From contig CBFIHP010000029.1 in assembly GCA_965662355.1 (NCBI GenBank), positions 1 to 51,509 of the forward strand: a stretch of 51,509 bases of DNA, read 5' to 3'. Numbering within the stretch: position 1 is the stretch's first letter; each line of letters begins with the position of its first letter. Of the stretch, positions 24,495 to 33,781 are shown in pieces. This DNA comes from GCA-2683825 sp965662355 (lineage in GTDB: Bacteria; Planctomycetota; UBA1135; GCA-002686595). The notes beneath the pieces were generated by a model. The model worked only from the letters and a program-made list of their open reading frames with translations, was not told the origin of the DNA and did not search any database. Both the position numbers and the translations under genes were made by a program.

Positions 24495-26720
24495 CTAGAT
24501 CGCTTCGATGATCTTGTTGAACGTCGCGCTGGGACGCATGGCTTTCTCGACCTTGTCAGGGTCGGGGCGGAAGTAACCGCCCAGATCCACGGGCGCACCC
24601 TGGACATCGAGTAGCTCCTTGACAATGCGCTCGGCGTTCGCCTCGAGCGCATCGGCTACTGGACGGAACCGCCCTGCCAGTTCGGCGTCTTTCGTGTTGT
24701 TCGCGAGGGCCTGGGCCCAGTACATCGCCAGGTAGTAATGACTGCCGCGGTTGTCCAGCTGGTTCACCTTGCGCTGCGGAGACTTGCCGTTCTCGAGCAG
24801 GTCCCCGATCGCCTGGTCAAGGGTCTCTCCGAGGACGCGCACACCCTCGTTGCGATAGCGGTCGGCAAAGTGCTCGAAGGATGCTGTAACGGCGAGAAAT
24901 TCGCCGAGCGAGTCCCAACGCAGGTGGTTCTCCTGCACGAACTGCTGCACGTGCTTCGGTGCCGATCCGCCCGCGCCAGTTTCGAAGAGCCCGCCGCCGA
25001 AGATCAACGGAACAATCGAAAGCATCTTCGCACTGGTACCGACCTCGAGGATGGGGAAGAGATCGGTCAAGTAATCGCGCAGAACGTTGCCCGTAACCGA
25101 GATGGTGTCTTCGCCCCGTCGGATGCGCTCGAGTGAGAAGCTCATGGCCTCGGCAGGCGCCATGATCTTGATCTCGAGACCCTTCGTTTCGTGGTCCCGT
25201 AGATAGGTCTCGACCCTCTGAATCAACTGGCAATCGTGGGCCCGCTCCGAGGAAAGCCAGAAGACCGCGGGTGTGCCGGAAGCGCCCGCACGAGTGATCG
25301 CAAGCTTGACCCAGTCTCGAATCGCCACGTCCTTTGTTTGACAGGCGCGCCAGACGTCGCCCTGTTCCACCCGGTGAGCCATCAGCACATCGCCTTTGCC
25401 ATCGAGCACTCGCACGGTCCCGTCGGAAGGCACGACGAAGGTCTTGTCGTGGGAGCCGTACTCTTCGGCTTTCTGGGCCATCAGCCCCACGTTCGGCACC
25501 GTGCCCATGGTCACAGGGTCGAAGGCGCCGTCTTTCTGGCAGGATTCGACGACGGCCTGGTAGATCGTTGCATAGCTGCTGTCGGGAATGACGGCGTTGC
25601 AGTCCTGTAGCTGGCCGGCAGCGTTCCACATGCGGCCGCCGTCGCGAATCATCGGTGGCATCGACGCGTCGATGATGATGTCGCTGGGAACGTGCAGGTT
25701 GGTGATGCCCTTGTCGAAATTCACCATGGCCATGGCCGGGCCGTTGTCGATGGCCGCCTGGATGTCGTTCTCTATCTCCTGGCGCTGAGCCTCGGGCAGA
25801 GAGGCGATCTTGCTGACCAGGTCACCGAGGCCGTTGTTTTCGTCGACCCCCAGCTCCTCGATCACGGAGGCGTGCTTCTCGAAGATGTCCTTGAAGAACA
25901 CGCGAACCGCATGGCCGAAGAGGACGGGGTCGGAGACCTTCATCATCGTGGCCTTGAGGTGCAACGAGAACAGGACTCCCTTTGCCTTGGCGCCAGCAAT
26001 TTCCTGCTCGATGAAGGACACGAGCGCTTTCTTGCTCATGAACGTCCCATCGAAGATTTCCCCCTCCTGCAACGAAATCCGATCCTTCAGCACCGTAGTG
26101 GTTCCGTCCAGAGCCAGGTGCTCGATGCGCGCCTTGTCAGCCTTCGAGATAGTGATGGACTTCTCGTTCGAACAGAAGTCACCGCTTTTCATCGTGGACA
26201 CGTAGGTCTTCGAATCCGCGGCCCAAGCCTTCATCGGCGGCGGGTTCTGCCTGGCGTATTGCTTGACCGCCTTCGGTGCGCGGCGATCCGAGTTCCCTTC
26301 GCGCAGGACGGGATTGACAGCACTTCCCTTGATGCGGTCATAGCGCGCCTTGATGTCACGTTCTTCGCTGGTCGTCGGCTCCTCGGGGTAATCCGGCAAG
26401 GCGAACCCCTTCTGCTGCAGCTCGGCGATCGCACCCAGAAGCTGCGGAATCGAGGCACTGATGTTGGGCAGCTTGACGATGTTGGCCTCCGGCTGCTTTA
26501 CCTGCTGGGCCAGTTCCTTCAACGCGTCCAGCTCGACCTCTTCGGTTGCCAGACAATCGGAGAAGCTGGCGAGGATGCGGCCGGCCAATGAGATGTCCCT
26601 CGAGCGGACTTCGACTCCGCTGCAGGCTGCGAAGCCGCGCAAGATCGGAAGAAAAGAGGCCGTGGCCAGGGCGGGTGCTTCGTCTGTGTGCGTATAGACG
26701 ATTGCCATTGACTTGGTCAT
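24495..26720 (-). CDS. icd: Monomeric NADP-dependent isocitrate dehydrogenase
   Basis: 741 residues, the exact size class of the monomeric enzyme (80 kDa) and unrelated in length to the 420-residue dimeric form. It opens with SMAIVYTHTDEAPALATASFLPI and carries family-typical LPNISASIPQL, GSAVNPVLREGNSDRR, SLHLKATMMKVSDPVLFGHAV and the IIDASMPPMIRDGG region that binds isocitrate and metal. Cytoplasmic oxidation of isocitrate to 2-oxoglutarate with NADP reduction, in the citric acid cycle. It stands alone on the minus strand, converging with a 9-base gap on the toroid gene; its promoter should lie in 26721-26896. Confidence 0.97.
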   Translation of the reverse strand: MTKSMAIVYTHTDEAPALATASFLPILRGFAACSGVEVRSRDISLAGRILASFSDCLATEEVELDALKELAQQVKQPEANIVKLPNISASIPQLLGAIAELQQKGFALPDYPEEPTTSEERDIKARYDRIKGSAVNPVLREGNSDRRAPKAVKQYARQNPPPMKAWAADSKTYVSTMKSGDFCSNEKSITISKADKARIEHLALDGTTTVLKDRISLQEGEIFDGTFMSKKALVSFIEQEIAGAKAKGVLFSLHLKATMMKVSDPVLFGHAVRVFFKDIFEKHASVIEELGVDENNGLGDLVSKIASLPEAQRQEIENDIQAAIDNGPAMAMVNFDKGITNLHVPSDIIIDASMPPMIRDGGRMWNAAGQLQDCNAVIPDSSYATIYQAVVESCQKDGAFDPVTMGTVPNVGLMAQKAEEYGSHDKTFVVPSDGTVRVLDGKGDVLMAHRVEQGDVWRACQTKDVAIRDWVKLAITRAGASGTPAVFWLSSERAHDCQLIQRVETYLRDHETKGLEIKIMAPAEAMSFSLERIRRGEDTISVTGNVLRDYLTDLFPILEVGTSAKMLSIVPLIFGGGLFETGAGGSAPKHVQQFVQENHLRWDSLGEFLAVTASFEHFADRYRNEGVRVLGETLDQAIGDLLENGKSPQRKVNQLDNRGSHYYLAMYWAQALANNTKDAELAGRFRPVADALEANAERIVKELLDVQGAPVDLGGYFRPDPDKVEKAMRPSATFNKIIEAI

Positions 26721-26831
26721 AGGGGTGCCGTCGGAGGCCGAAAGAGCGATGGAGAGGCGCTTTTACCGAATTGGATAAAGGGTCGGAAGAGCAGGCCACT
26801 GTAGTTTGATGCCTTGTGGCCATTTCCGCAT

Positions 26832-26851
26832 CTACAAACCCACACTTGTAG
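26832..26851. repeat. Short inverted repeat upstream of icd
   Basis: CTACAA and TTGTAG arms of 6 bases flank an 8-base spacer, about 112 bases before the icd start. It could be an operator half-site pair or a weak transcript-end hairpin of the gene upstream. There is no T-tract, and chance is possible. Confidence 0.25.
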
Positions 26852-26896
26852 GTCTGAGCCTCGTAATCGATCGGTCCGGGACAGCGACGGGAGCCG

Positions 26897-28501
26897 CTAC
26901 GCAGAGCCTGCTGGCGCGCGCGACACCCAGGTCTGGAGGAATCGATCCTCCTCTTCGCTCGACCGCGTGCGCTCGGCCGGCGAAGGGTGCGGAATCACGG
27001 AACGGGTCCCGAGAAACCCCTGGCAGATACGATCCAGAGTAGGGCTTGCGCCCGGTGCCAAACTACCGGTGTTGGAGTAGTTCAGCTTGCCACAGGATTG
27101 GGGCTCCTCGACGACCAGATCGAAGGGTTGCGCGAAGTGCTGGAAGTAGCGACAGGCCCAGCGTAGGGCAAGCCGCGCGGTCTCCACGCGCGGCCCCTCG
27201 GCGAGGGCGCGCTCCAGCTCGTCGGCGAAGCGACGCGGATCATCCAGCTGACGCGTGCAGCCGACGTGCGAGTAGGTGGCCTGGGCCATACACAGAACGG
27301 GTTTGCCGGCACAGGCCATTTCGAGCCCTACCGTCGAGCCGTACACGACCCCCGCGTCCGCTTCGGCGATCAAGAGATACGAGCTGAGGTTGTCGCTGGG
27401 CATGATCACGTGCACATTCTCGGGTGCATCATCGCGGATCTCGCGCGCATGCTGCAGCTGGGCCTCGTTCGTCCCCAGGGGCGACTGGATGTTCGGGTGC
27501 ATGCGGATGACGAACTGCACATCCGGCATCTTGCGGGCCAGTTGGAGCACGGCCGGGAGGAAGTCGCGCGAATTAGGGAACGCGCCTTCCCGTCGGTCGT
27601 CGAAAGCCGCCGTCTCGTCGTCGGAGGAATTGAACACAGCGACGAGCGGGCGTGAATCGAAACCCAGAAACTGACGCAAGGACGAGGGTTGATTCTCCCC
27701 ATCTACCGGTGGGCTGAACACGAGAAATGAGTAGTTCCGGCCGAGGCTACGATCTTGAAGGACGCTCGCGACGTAGTCGACCTCGGATCGACTCAGAGGG
27801 ACATCCTTCCAGCGGTACCAAAGCTCGTGCATCGGAGCGAGTTCGTGCGTGCGGTAGTTCTCCGCGAAGCGCACCGTGCTCTTGCGCATCCCGCGTTCAT
27901 GGGTGACGAAGCGAACACCACGTTTCTTGGCCATCTCGATGGCCGTCCAGTGCGAGAAAAAGCGCCCGTTCAGAAGCACCAGCGTGTCCGGACGGTACTC
28001 ATCAAGGAGTACTTCGAACGACTTCGCCGTATGCACAGTGCCAACGATCAGTCCGCGCACGGTCTCTTCCACGGCGGGATCATCGAGGTCCAGCTTTGAT
28101 GTGCGGTATTGGTAGTAGGCCGACGTCGCGGCCCATTCCCCCACGGGGAGGCCCTCCCACTCGGCTTGAAGAAGGTCGGTTTTCGGCAACGCTTGCCCCC
28201 ACTTCCTGGCCTGGCTTCGCACCTCACGCGGGAGGTAGTCGCCCAGCCATTCGAAGGGCATGTTCATTTGCGAGAGATGATTCGTCGTACCGGCCTGGCA
28301 CTCCAGACAAGACGTCCCTCGACGTGGATTCAGGTTCGCCCGGAAAATGTCACACGTGGGCAGGACCTCATTGCACAGAACGAACTTCGTCTCTGCGCCC
28401 CTTTGGCGCAAGGCATGGGCCCACGTAACCTCCAGTGTCGTGTGGTAGTGCCAGCGGGCATACGGAGAAAAGAACAGGACACGGTCTTTGGTGTTGGTCA
28501 C
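26897..28501 (-). CDS. Capsule-polysaccharide-type glycosyltransferase (GT-B-like)
   Basis: 534 residues from a GTG at 28501. The C-terminal half carries the KpsS/LipB-like capsule biosynthesis pattern: VQFVIRMHPN, VHVIMPSDNLSSYLLIAEADAGVVYGSTVGLEMACAGKPVLC, in which the STVGLEMA segment resembles the donor-binding site. The N-terminal half has VLFFSPYARWHYHTTLEVTWAHALRQRG, and a CN-C-C-C set (four Cys in residues 43-69) that might bind metal. Probably adds or exports surface polysaccharide units in the cytoplasm. It follows the radical SAM gene by 3 bases and is very likely co-translated with it. The last 60 residues are low complexity. Specific substrate unknown. Confidence 0.72.
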   Translation of the reverse strand: MTNTKDRVLFFSPYARWHYHTTLEVTWAHALRQRGAETKFVLCNEVLPTCDIFRANLNPRRGTSCLECQAGTTNHLSQMNMPFEWLGDYLPREVRSQARKWGQALPKTDLLQAEWEGLPVGEWAATSAYYQYRTSKLDLDDPAVEETVRGLIVGTVHTAKSFEVLLDEYRPDTLVLLNGRFFSHWTAIEMAKKRGVRFVTHERGMRKSTVRFAENYRTHELAPMHELWYRWKDVPLSRSEVDYVASVLQDRSLGRNYSFLVFSPPVDGENQPSSLRQFLGFDSRPLVAVFNSSDDETAAFDDRREGAFPNSRDFLPAVLQLARKMPDVQFVIRMHPNIQSPLGTNEAQLQHAREIRDDAPENVHVIMPSDNLSSYLLIAEADAGVVYGSTVGLEMACAGKPVLCMAQATYSHVGCTRQLDDPRRFADELERALAEGPRVETARLALRWACRYFQHFAQPFDLVVEEPQSCGKLNYSNTGSLAPGASPTLDRICQGFLGTRSVIPHPSPAERTRSSEEEDRFLQTWVSRAPAGSA

Positions 28502-28504
28502 GGT

Positions 28505-30118
28505 CTAGACAGCCTCGGGTTGCGACAATCGCTCGATGATCTTCTCGTAGCCAAGTTCCCAAGGCGTTCCTGCCCAGTCCGGGCATTCGCGGCAAGCACT
28601 CTCCTTGACGATGGCGTCGTTCAGGTGTTGCATACGATGGGACCAGTAGAAGTCTCCGTGCCACTGTTCGAAGATACTGGCCTCGGCCACGTGCTGGTTG
28701 ACGGTGCGCTGCTCCCAATCGATCGGGCAGGCCTTCAGCTGGCCACGGTGATTGATGACGACGCGGCGGAAGAAATGCGCGCAGGGCCACCGTTGATCCC
28801 AGCCGGGCCACAGGTTCTCGGAGGGGTCATTTAGTCCTACGTTCGAGATCATCTCGCGTATGACAATCTCGTCGACGCGGGGCCCCCAGTACGCCTTGAA
28901 CTCCTCGAGTTCGTCGAGATTGGACTCCTGCTTGACAAAGCTGACGATGACCTTGACCTCCGCGCCCATACTGTCACGCATCTCCACGAAGCGCAGGACG
29001 TTGTCGCGCACCCTGTCGTACTTCAGACCGACTCGGATCTCATGAAAGGTCTCCGCGCGCACCGCGTCCAGCGAGAAGTCGATCATGGCGATGCCCGACT
29101 TCAGGAGGCGCCGGGCCTGCTCTTCGCGCACGAGCGAGCCGTTGGTGGTCAGGCCGACCTGCCCGACCCCCTTCTCCTGGGCGTACTCCAGCATCTCGAA
29201 GAGATCCGGGTGCACCAGAGGCTCGCCATCGGCGGTAATGCGCACGAAGCGCACATCGTGCTGAGCACACTCGTCGATGACTCTGCGGAAAGCGTCCATT
29301 GTCTGGTGCTCACGCTTCAACAAGAACCCCGGGCGGGCCCCGTCGTCGGCTCGGATCGACTGTGGGCAGTGGATGCAAGCGGCGTTGCAAACGTTGGTGA
29401 TGTCGAACATCACATACGTCGGAAATTCGGCGCACGCCGCGGATTCGAAGCCGTAGGCGGCTGGCATGTTCCGCTCGTCGACGCGTGCGCCTTGATCCGC
29501 GGGCTGGTAGCAGAGCGCCGATCGCTCGACATCATCGAGCTTCTCCGCGAGGGCCAGGAAAGACTCCAGGCCCCATGAGGGCAGTTCTTCTCGGCGCAGG
29601 ATCTCCTGCACCTGTCCGTCGAAGCGTGCGTCCAGCAGACTGGCGCTGTAGTCGACGCGGTGTCCAGTGTCGTAGGCAAACTTGCGCCCCTTTGGGTTGT
29701 CGCGCAGCTGACCAAGGAGATCCGCAGGCGACGCCGGAACCAACTCGAACCAGGTCCGAGCCGCGAAGGCGCGCACGCCGACGCCAACGGGCAAGCGGCA
29801 GTGTTCCCATTGCGTGAAAACGTCGTGCACCTTGGGATCGAACATCTCCAGCCCCTCCGCGGCCAGATGCTCGTCGAGGAACAGTTGCGTCGGTTCGACG
29901 ATGATGACGCTCTCGGCTTCGGATTCCTGCAGCCTGCGACTCAGCTCGGCGGAATCACGAATGCACTCCCAGTAGGGAGTCGTGATCCCCCAGCTGACGA
30001 CCTCACCAAGATGTTCCAGTCGCTCGCGGAAAGCCGAGACTTCCCACAGCGCAAGGAGACCCTCTCCGAGCTCCCCCACCTCGCCATCGAGGACCACAAT
30101 CGATACCGGTCTAGACAT
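28505..30118 (-). CDS. Radical SAM/SPASM protein with decayed SpsF-like N-terminal domain
   Basis: 537 residues from the ATG at 30118. Residues 233-430 are a radical SAM domain with the cluster motif C244-N-A-A-C248-I-H-C251, followed by RITADGEPLVHPDL (SAM-binding GE-type motif). The C-terminus has a SPASM-type region with extra cysteines (CAHFF, KACPIDW, ACRECPDW) for auxiliary clusters. Residues 1-215 read like a nucleotidyltransferase fold: VVLDGEVGELGEGLLALWEV, then VIIVEPTQLFLDEHLAAEGLEMFD and VFTQWEHCRLPVGVGVRAFA, parallel in order to SpsF but without the GSxRLPGK loop. Likely modifies a sugar or peptide in the surface-glycan pathway. Upstream in-frame start at 30166 is less likely. 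Confidence 0.82.
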   Translation of the reverse strand: MSRPVSIVVLDGEVGELGEGLLALWEVSAFRERLEHLGEVVSWGITTPYWECIRDSAELSRRLQESEAESVIIVEPTQLFLDEHLAAEGLEMFDPKVHDVFTQWEHCRLPVGVGVRAFAARTWFELVPASPADLLGQLRDNPKGRKFAYDTGHRVDYSASLLDARFDGQVQEILRREELPSWGLESFLALAEKLDDVERSALCYQPADQGARVDERNMPAAYGFESAACAEFPTYVMFDITNVCNAACIHCPQSIRADDGARPGFLLKREHQTMDAFRRVIDECAQHDVRFVRITADGEPLVHPDLFEMLEYAQEKGVGQVGLTTNGSLVREEQARRLLKSGIAMIDFSLDAVRAETFHEIRVGLKYDRVRDNVLRFVEMRDSMGAEVKVIVSFVKQESNLDELEEFKAYWGPRVDEIVIREMISNVGLNDPSENLWPGWDQRWPCAHFFRRVVINHRGQLKACPIDWEQRTVNQHVAEASIFEQWHGDFYWSHRMQHLNDAIVKESACRECPDWAGTPWELGYEKIIERLSQPEAV

Positions 30119-30173
30119 GGAGTTTTTTTCGACCGGATCCTGTTTCGCCTGAACGATCCGAAGCAAAAACCCC

Positions 30174-30461
30174 TCACGAAACCCACAGGCCTGATTCTCG
30201 GCGACCCAATCGAATCGCGGCGTATGCCCTCGAGCGAGGCACCATGCTCATGGCATTCGGTTGCCTGGTCGCGGGAAGAAACCAGGCGGAGCAGGTGACG
30301 ATCGAGTACATCGCGCATGCCATCTTTCGCACCGTGGAGTAGTTGGGCGGATCGGGAAGACGCTCGAGGATCTCGGCCGCGGTGGCCTGACCGAGGGCAC
30401 AGACGATTTCCATGATCTGGCGTTCGCGGCGGCTCAACTGTGAGGGATCGGGTTTGGGCAT
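30174..30461 (-). pseudogene. BlaI/MecI/CopY-family repressor remnant
   Basis: From the ATG at 30461, residues 1-44 match the start of BlaI-type winged-helix repressors: SQLSRRERQIMEIVCALGQATAAEILERLPDPPNYSTVR. In intact relatives this continues with the recognition helix and the EEKGHL wing. Here the sequence changes after STVR to KMACAMYSIVT and an Arg/Ser-rich tail, ending after 95 residues instead of about 120-130. None of the other two frames restores the family sequence, so this is a broken copy joined to unrelated DNA rather than a simple frameshift. It cannot dimerise normally. It lies between the radical SAM gene and the second sulfatase; no M56 sensor partner is nearby. Confidence 0.7.
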
Positions 30462-30666
30462 GGCTGGCCCCCTGCGTTGAGTCTGGATGCAGTGCCCGGA
30501 GGGGAATCTGGCGCTGGCCGGATCTTTGCGCTTCTCGTGTCGTTTCCCCTTACCCCCACCCCCGCTCATTCTCGCTTCACCTGGCGAAGCCCGAGGTCCA
30601 CGACTTTTGTGTGCCGGGCGAGATACGTCCGCTTTTTATTCACCTGCTTGTCTATCGAGGTCTCTT

Positions 30667-31935
30667 ATGAACATCCGTTCACAGGTTGTGTTCTTGACTG
30701 CCTTTTTCGTCGGCACCGCTTCCGAACCATCGGCCTGGAAGGCGACGACGCCATGTCCTGCTCTGGTGATGCAGCGCAGCCCTTCGCGAAGAAACCAGAT
30801 CGAGGCGAAGCAAGTCTTGATCCTGATGGCCGACGATATCGGGTATTCAGATATTCGCGAGATTCCGACACCTAACATCGATGCCTTGGCGGCCCAAGGG
30901 GTGTCATACACTCGGGCCTACAGCATGCCGGCGTGCGCAGCGACACGCTCGACGATCTTCTTTGGTGAGTATCATTCGCAGCACTACACGAGCGCTTGCC
31001 ATACGCCCCACAATTCCGCCATGGAGGCCCCGGCCTTCGATCCCGCACTGGTTTCCTTGGCCGAGCTGTTCCCTGGCGAGCGTGGGTTCATCGGAAAGTG
31101 GCACCTCGGAAAACCGTGGGCAACCGCCGCCGGGTTGCATGGATACGATTCGTGGTGCGCCCAGAGTACTGCGAGCCCCCGGCACTGCGGAGCGGGACGA
31201 GACTACTTCCGTTGGACGCGCGTCGACAACGGCGTGAGCACCCTGGACGAGACATATATGACCACCGTGCAGGTCGACGAGGCAATCCTGTGGTTGAGCG
31301 CGCCGCACGCGAAGGGCAGCTTGCTCAACGTCAATTTCAACAGTGCGCACGAACCGTTCCACGACCCTCCCGGCTTCGTAACGGATGGCCAACCGCGCTC
31401 GATGTACGAAGCCATGGTCGTCTCGATCGACGACGCTGTAGGAAGGATCATGGCCGCGGTTGACTTGAACCACACGTTGGTCATTTTTGTGAGTGACAAC
31501 GGCACGCCGCAACACGTGGCCCCGGAGTATGAAAAAGCGAAGCAATCGACGTTCGAACGCGGTGTCCATGTACCGCTGATCCTGGCGGGCCCGGGGCTAC
31601 CCTCCAACGCTAGCCTGGAGAGGCTGACACACATGGTCGACATCTACGCCACCTTTCAAAGGTCTGCCGGATTGCCCGTGACGGGAGACGGGATACCCCT
31701 TCAGGAGCCAAGGGGACACGAATTCATCTACCTAGGCCACCGGCGCCCTGACCTGGACGACCAAGCCGTGTTCGACGGTCGCTACAAGCTGAGACGCTTC
31801 CTGACCCCGGCGAACGAGTTCCAATTCCAGCTGTACGACCTGGCCCAAGATCCTGCCGAAGACGATCCTCTCGGTCCGCCGCACGCCGAATGGAATCGAT
31901 TGATGAACCTGCTGCAGCGGCACCTGCAGAGCTGA
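30667..31935 (+). CDS. Secreted sulfatase-family protein with CAATR motif
   Basis: 422 residues from the ATG at 30667, giving a signal peptide (NIRSQVVFLTAFFVGTAS). The sulfatase core starts near residue 49 with VLILMADDIGYSDI. The formylglycine position reads C90-A-A-T-R94, with Ala in the place of the usual Pro. IGKWHLGKP and VSDNGTPQ follow. Converted motifs are mostly CxPxR; CxAxR is known for some anaerobic-type maturases, so activity is plausible but not certain. Layout is close to the sulfatase at 5320, but the Pro difference, shorter length and missing LLTGR-type motif (here IFFGEYHSQH) set it apart. Diverges from the BlaI remnant (205 bases); converges with the HDOD gene. Confidence 0.85.
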   Translation: MNIRSQVVFLTAFFVGTASEPSAWKATTPCPALVMQRSPSRRNQIEAKQVLILMADDIGYSDIREIPTPNIDALAAQGVSYTRAYSMPACAATRSTIFFGEYHSQHYTSACHTPHNSAMEAPAFDPALVSLAELFPGERGFIGKWHLGKPWATAAGLHGYDSWCAQSTASPRHCGAGRDYFRWTRVDNGVSTLDETYMTTVQVDEAILWLSAPHAKGSLLNVNFNSAHEPFHDPPGFVTDGQPRSMYEAMVVSIDDAVGRIMAAVDLNHTLVIFVSDNGTPQHVAPEYEKAKQSTFERGVHVPLILAGPGLPSNASLERLTHMVDIYATFQRSAGLPVTGDGIPLQEPRGHEFIYLGHRRPDLDDQAVFDGRYKLRRFLTPANEFQFQLYDLAQDPAEDDPLGPPHAEWNRLMNLLQRHLQS

Positions 31936-31991
31936 ACCGCCCAACGACCCGAGCATCCGTTGCTGCTCTCAGCAGCGTCTGGCTCGCCTTC

Positions 31992-33653
31992 TCACCCGTA
32001 GACATCCGCCAACTGCATGATCCGGTCAGCATCTGACAGAACCGTCTGCAGCACTTCCGGATCCAGGTCCAGCGCCTCACACACCGGGCAATCCGCGAGT
32101 TCCTCGGCGGTCGCCTCCCGCCCGCTCTCCGCCCACTCCGCAAGTCGATCTGCCAGATTGGCGACCATCGTTTCGGCACGGAAGTCATCCGCCCCCTCGT
32201 AGTCATGATGGAACTTCACGACCTGCTGCAGCCAATCGGGCATCTGCCATTGATGAACCAACCGCCCCCCCACGCGCGCGTGGTAGGCGTCCATCAGGGA
32301 TTCGATCTCGTCCCATTCGAGCTCCAGATGAAAGCGCTCCTGGTACTCGCAAACCAGATTCAAGACCACGGGCTTGCCGACATCCTGCAAGAGACCGAAG
32401 AGCCCTCCTCGCACGGCCCCCAGCCGGAGCACGCGGCAAACGGACTTCGCGAATCCGCTGGTGATCGAGGCGCGGCGCCACATTGCGCGTAGCTCCTTTG
32501 CATGTGTGGGTACGTTGAAGGCCTTCTGCTTGACCGTCATGGCCAGTGCGATCTCGCGGATGTTGTCGAGCCCGAGGCGAGCGATGGCGAGCTGGATGGA
32601 GGTTATTTTGACCGTCGGTGCAAAGGCCACCGAGTTCGCGATGCGCAGAAGGTGCGCGCACAGGCCTTGGTCGCGCAGGATATGGGTCTTCAAGCGATTG
32701 GAATCGACCTCTTCCTCCCAGCACAGCACGAGTAGATCGGCCGCGGCGTTGCCCAGGAGGGGCAGCTGCATCTCGCCAGCCTCGAGCTGTTGATCGAGGT
32801 GTTCATCGATCGTGTGGTAGGGCGTCTCCTTGACCGGTTCCTCGGGGGCTTGCGCCTCTTGCTCGCTCGCATCGAAGAGCTTGGAGGTCAGCGCACTCTC
32901 GTCCCAAACTCGAGCGCATTCGAGCAGGAGGCTCGTCACGTTCAAACGCACGCGCGGGCGCGTTTCGATCCGGAGCCCCTCGAAGAACCGGAAACGCTTG
33001 TCCCCCGGGTCGCAGAGACGGTGAAACAGAAGTTGCACCTGTTCACCGAGGGCGGCGCGAAGTTGCTCGCCGGAGATGATCTTGCGCTTCACGAGCATCT
33101 CGTCCAGGTGATCGCCACGTTCACCACGACTCTCCAGGGCACACTCGAGCTCGAGGAGTTTCAAAGCACCGGATTTCAGGAGCAACTGCCCCAGCGACTC
33201 CTCCTTGGGCGTGCGGTCCCCGCGGGCATAGACCACGGCGCCGTTTTCCACCTGTACGAGGAAGTTCTCCTTTTGCGACTTGATGCTGAGAATGCCGCTC
33301 TTCTGGGAGGAGCAGATGAAACTCAGGAACTCGGGAACCGTGACGGCCCGGCTATGGCCTTGAATGCCGTCGAAGCCCTGGTCGATCCACATGCTCGACA
33401 GCGTGTCGTCGGAACGGGCCTCGTCGGCCGCGGTCTCGGCCTCGTCGGTCTGCGGGCCCACGGCCGAACGGATCGCCGAGTGCAAGAGCGATGCGCTGCG
33501 CTCGAGGCGCTGCAGCACCTCTTCGGGCAACTCGCTGGGCGTGCCGCCGTGCTCCTCGGTGTTCGTGAACGATGCGAGCAGCCTGGCGCTCTCGCTCAGC
33601 ATCTGGGCGATGTCGAGCGGCGAGAGTTGGGCGGATGCAGAAAATTTTTCCAA
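31992..33653 (-). CDS. DUF4388-HDOD signalling protein
   Basis: 553 residues from a TTG at 33653, preceded by AGG with a 6-base gap. Residues about 100-250 form a DUF4388 (PATAN-like) domain: GHSRAVTVPEFLSFI, SGILSIKSQKENFLVQVENGAVVYARG, LGQLLLKSGALKLLEL. Residues about 300-500 form an HDOD domain: LPLLGNAAADLLVLC, HLLRIANSVAFAPTVKITSIQLAIARLGLDNIREIAL, with HH at FHHDYEGAD. HDOD proteins are cytoplasmic signalling modules in gliding, motility and polarity or stress control; no nucleotide-cyclic phosphodiesterase HD-GYP motif is visible. The first 100 residues are acidic and flexible. Diverges from the PIG-L gene. Confidence 0.82.
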   Translation of the reverse strand: MEKFSASAQLSPLDIAQMLSESARLLASFTNTEEHGGTPSELPEEVLQRLERSASLLHSAIRSAVGPQTDEAETAADEARSDDTLSSMWIDQGFDGIQGHSRAVTVPEFLSFICSSQKSGILSIKSQKENFLVQVENGAVVYARGDRTPKEESLGQLLLKSGALKLLELECALESRGERGDHLDEMLVKRKIISGEQLRAALGEQVQLLFHRLCDPGDKRFRFFEGLRIETRPRVRLNVTSLLLECARVWDESALTSKLFDASEQEAQAPEEPVKETPYHTIDEHLDQQLEAGEMQLPLLGNAAADLLVLCWEEEVDSNRLKTHILRDQGLCAHLLRIANSVAFAPTVKITSIQLAIARLGLDNIREIALAMTVKQKAFNVPTHAKELRAMWRRASITSGFAKSVCRVLRLGAVRGGLFGLLQDVGKPVVLNLVCEYQERFHLELEWDEIESLMDAYHARVGGRLVHQWQMPDWLQQVVKFHHDYEGADDFRAETMVANLADRLAEWAESGREATAEELADCPVCEALDLDPEVLQTVLSDADRIMQLADVYG

Positions 33654-33768
33654 GGGAAACCTGAGTAGTAGGGATACCGAGAGCTCTGAGTGGATATCGG
33701 CCCCCTACCTGCCTGTACTGGATGCCTAGCGGTTGCGGGAAATCCTTGCCGGGTGCCACAATCGCTCC

Positions 33769-33775
33769 GAGAAGG
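33769..33775 (+). promoter_or_regulatory. Ribosome binding site of the PIG-L gene
   Basis: GAGAAGG lies 6 bases before the GTG at 33782 and argues for that start over the ATG at 33722. Confidence 0.6.
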
Positions 33776-33781
33776 TTTTTC

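Noticed and set aside
31958..31979. GCTGCT/AGCAGC hairpin between the convergent sulfatase and HDOD genes
   Set aside because: Six-base stem, 3-base loop and no T-tract in either direction; not enough to call a terminator.
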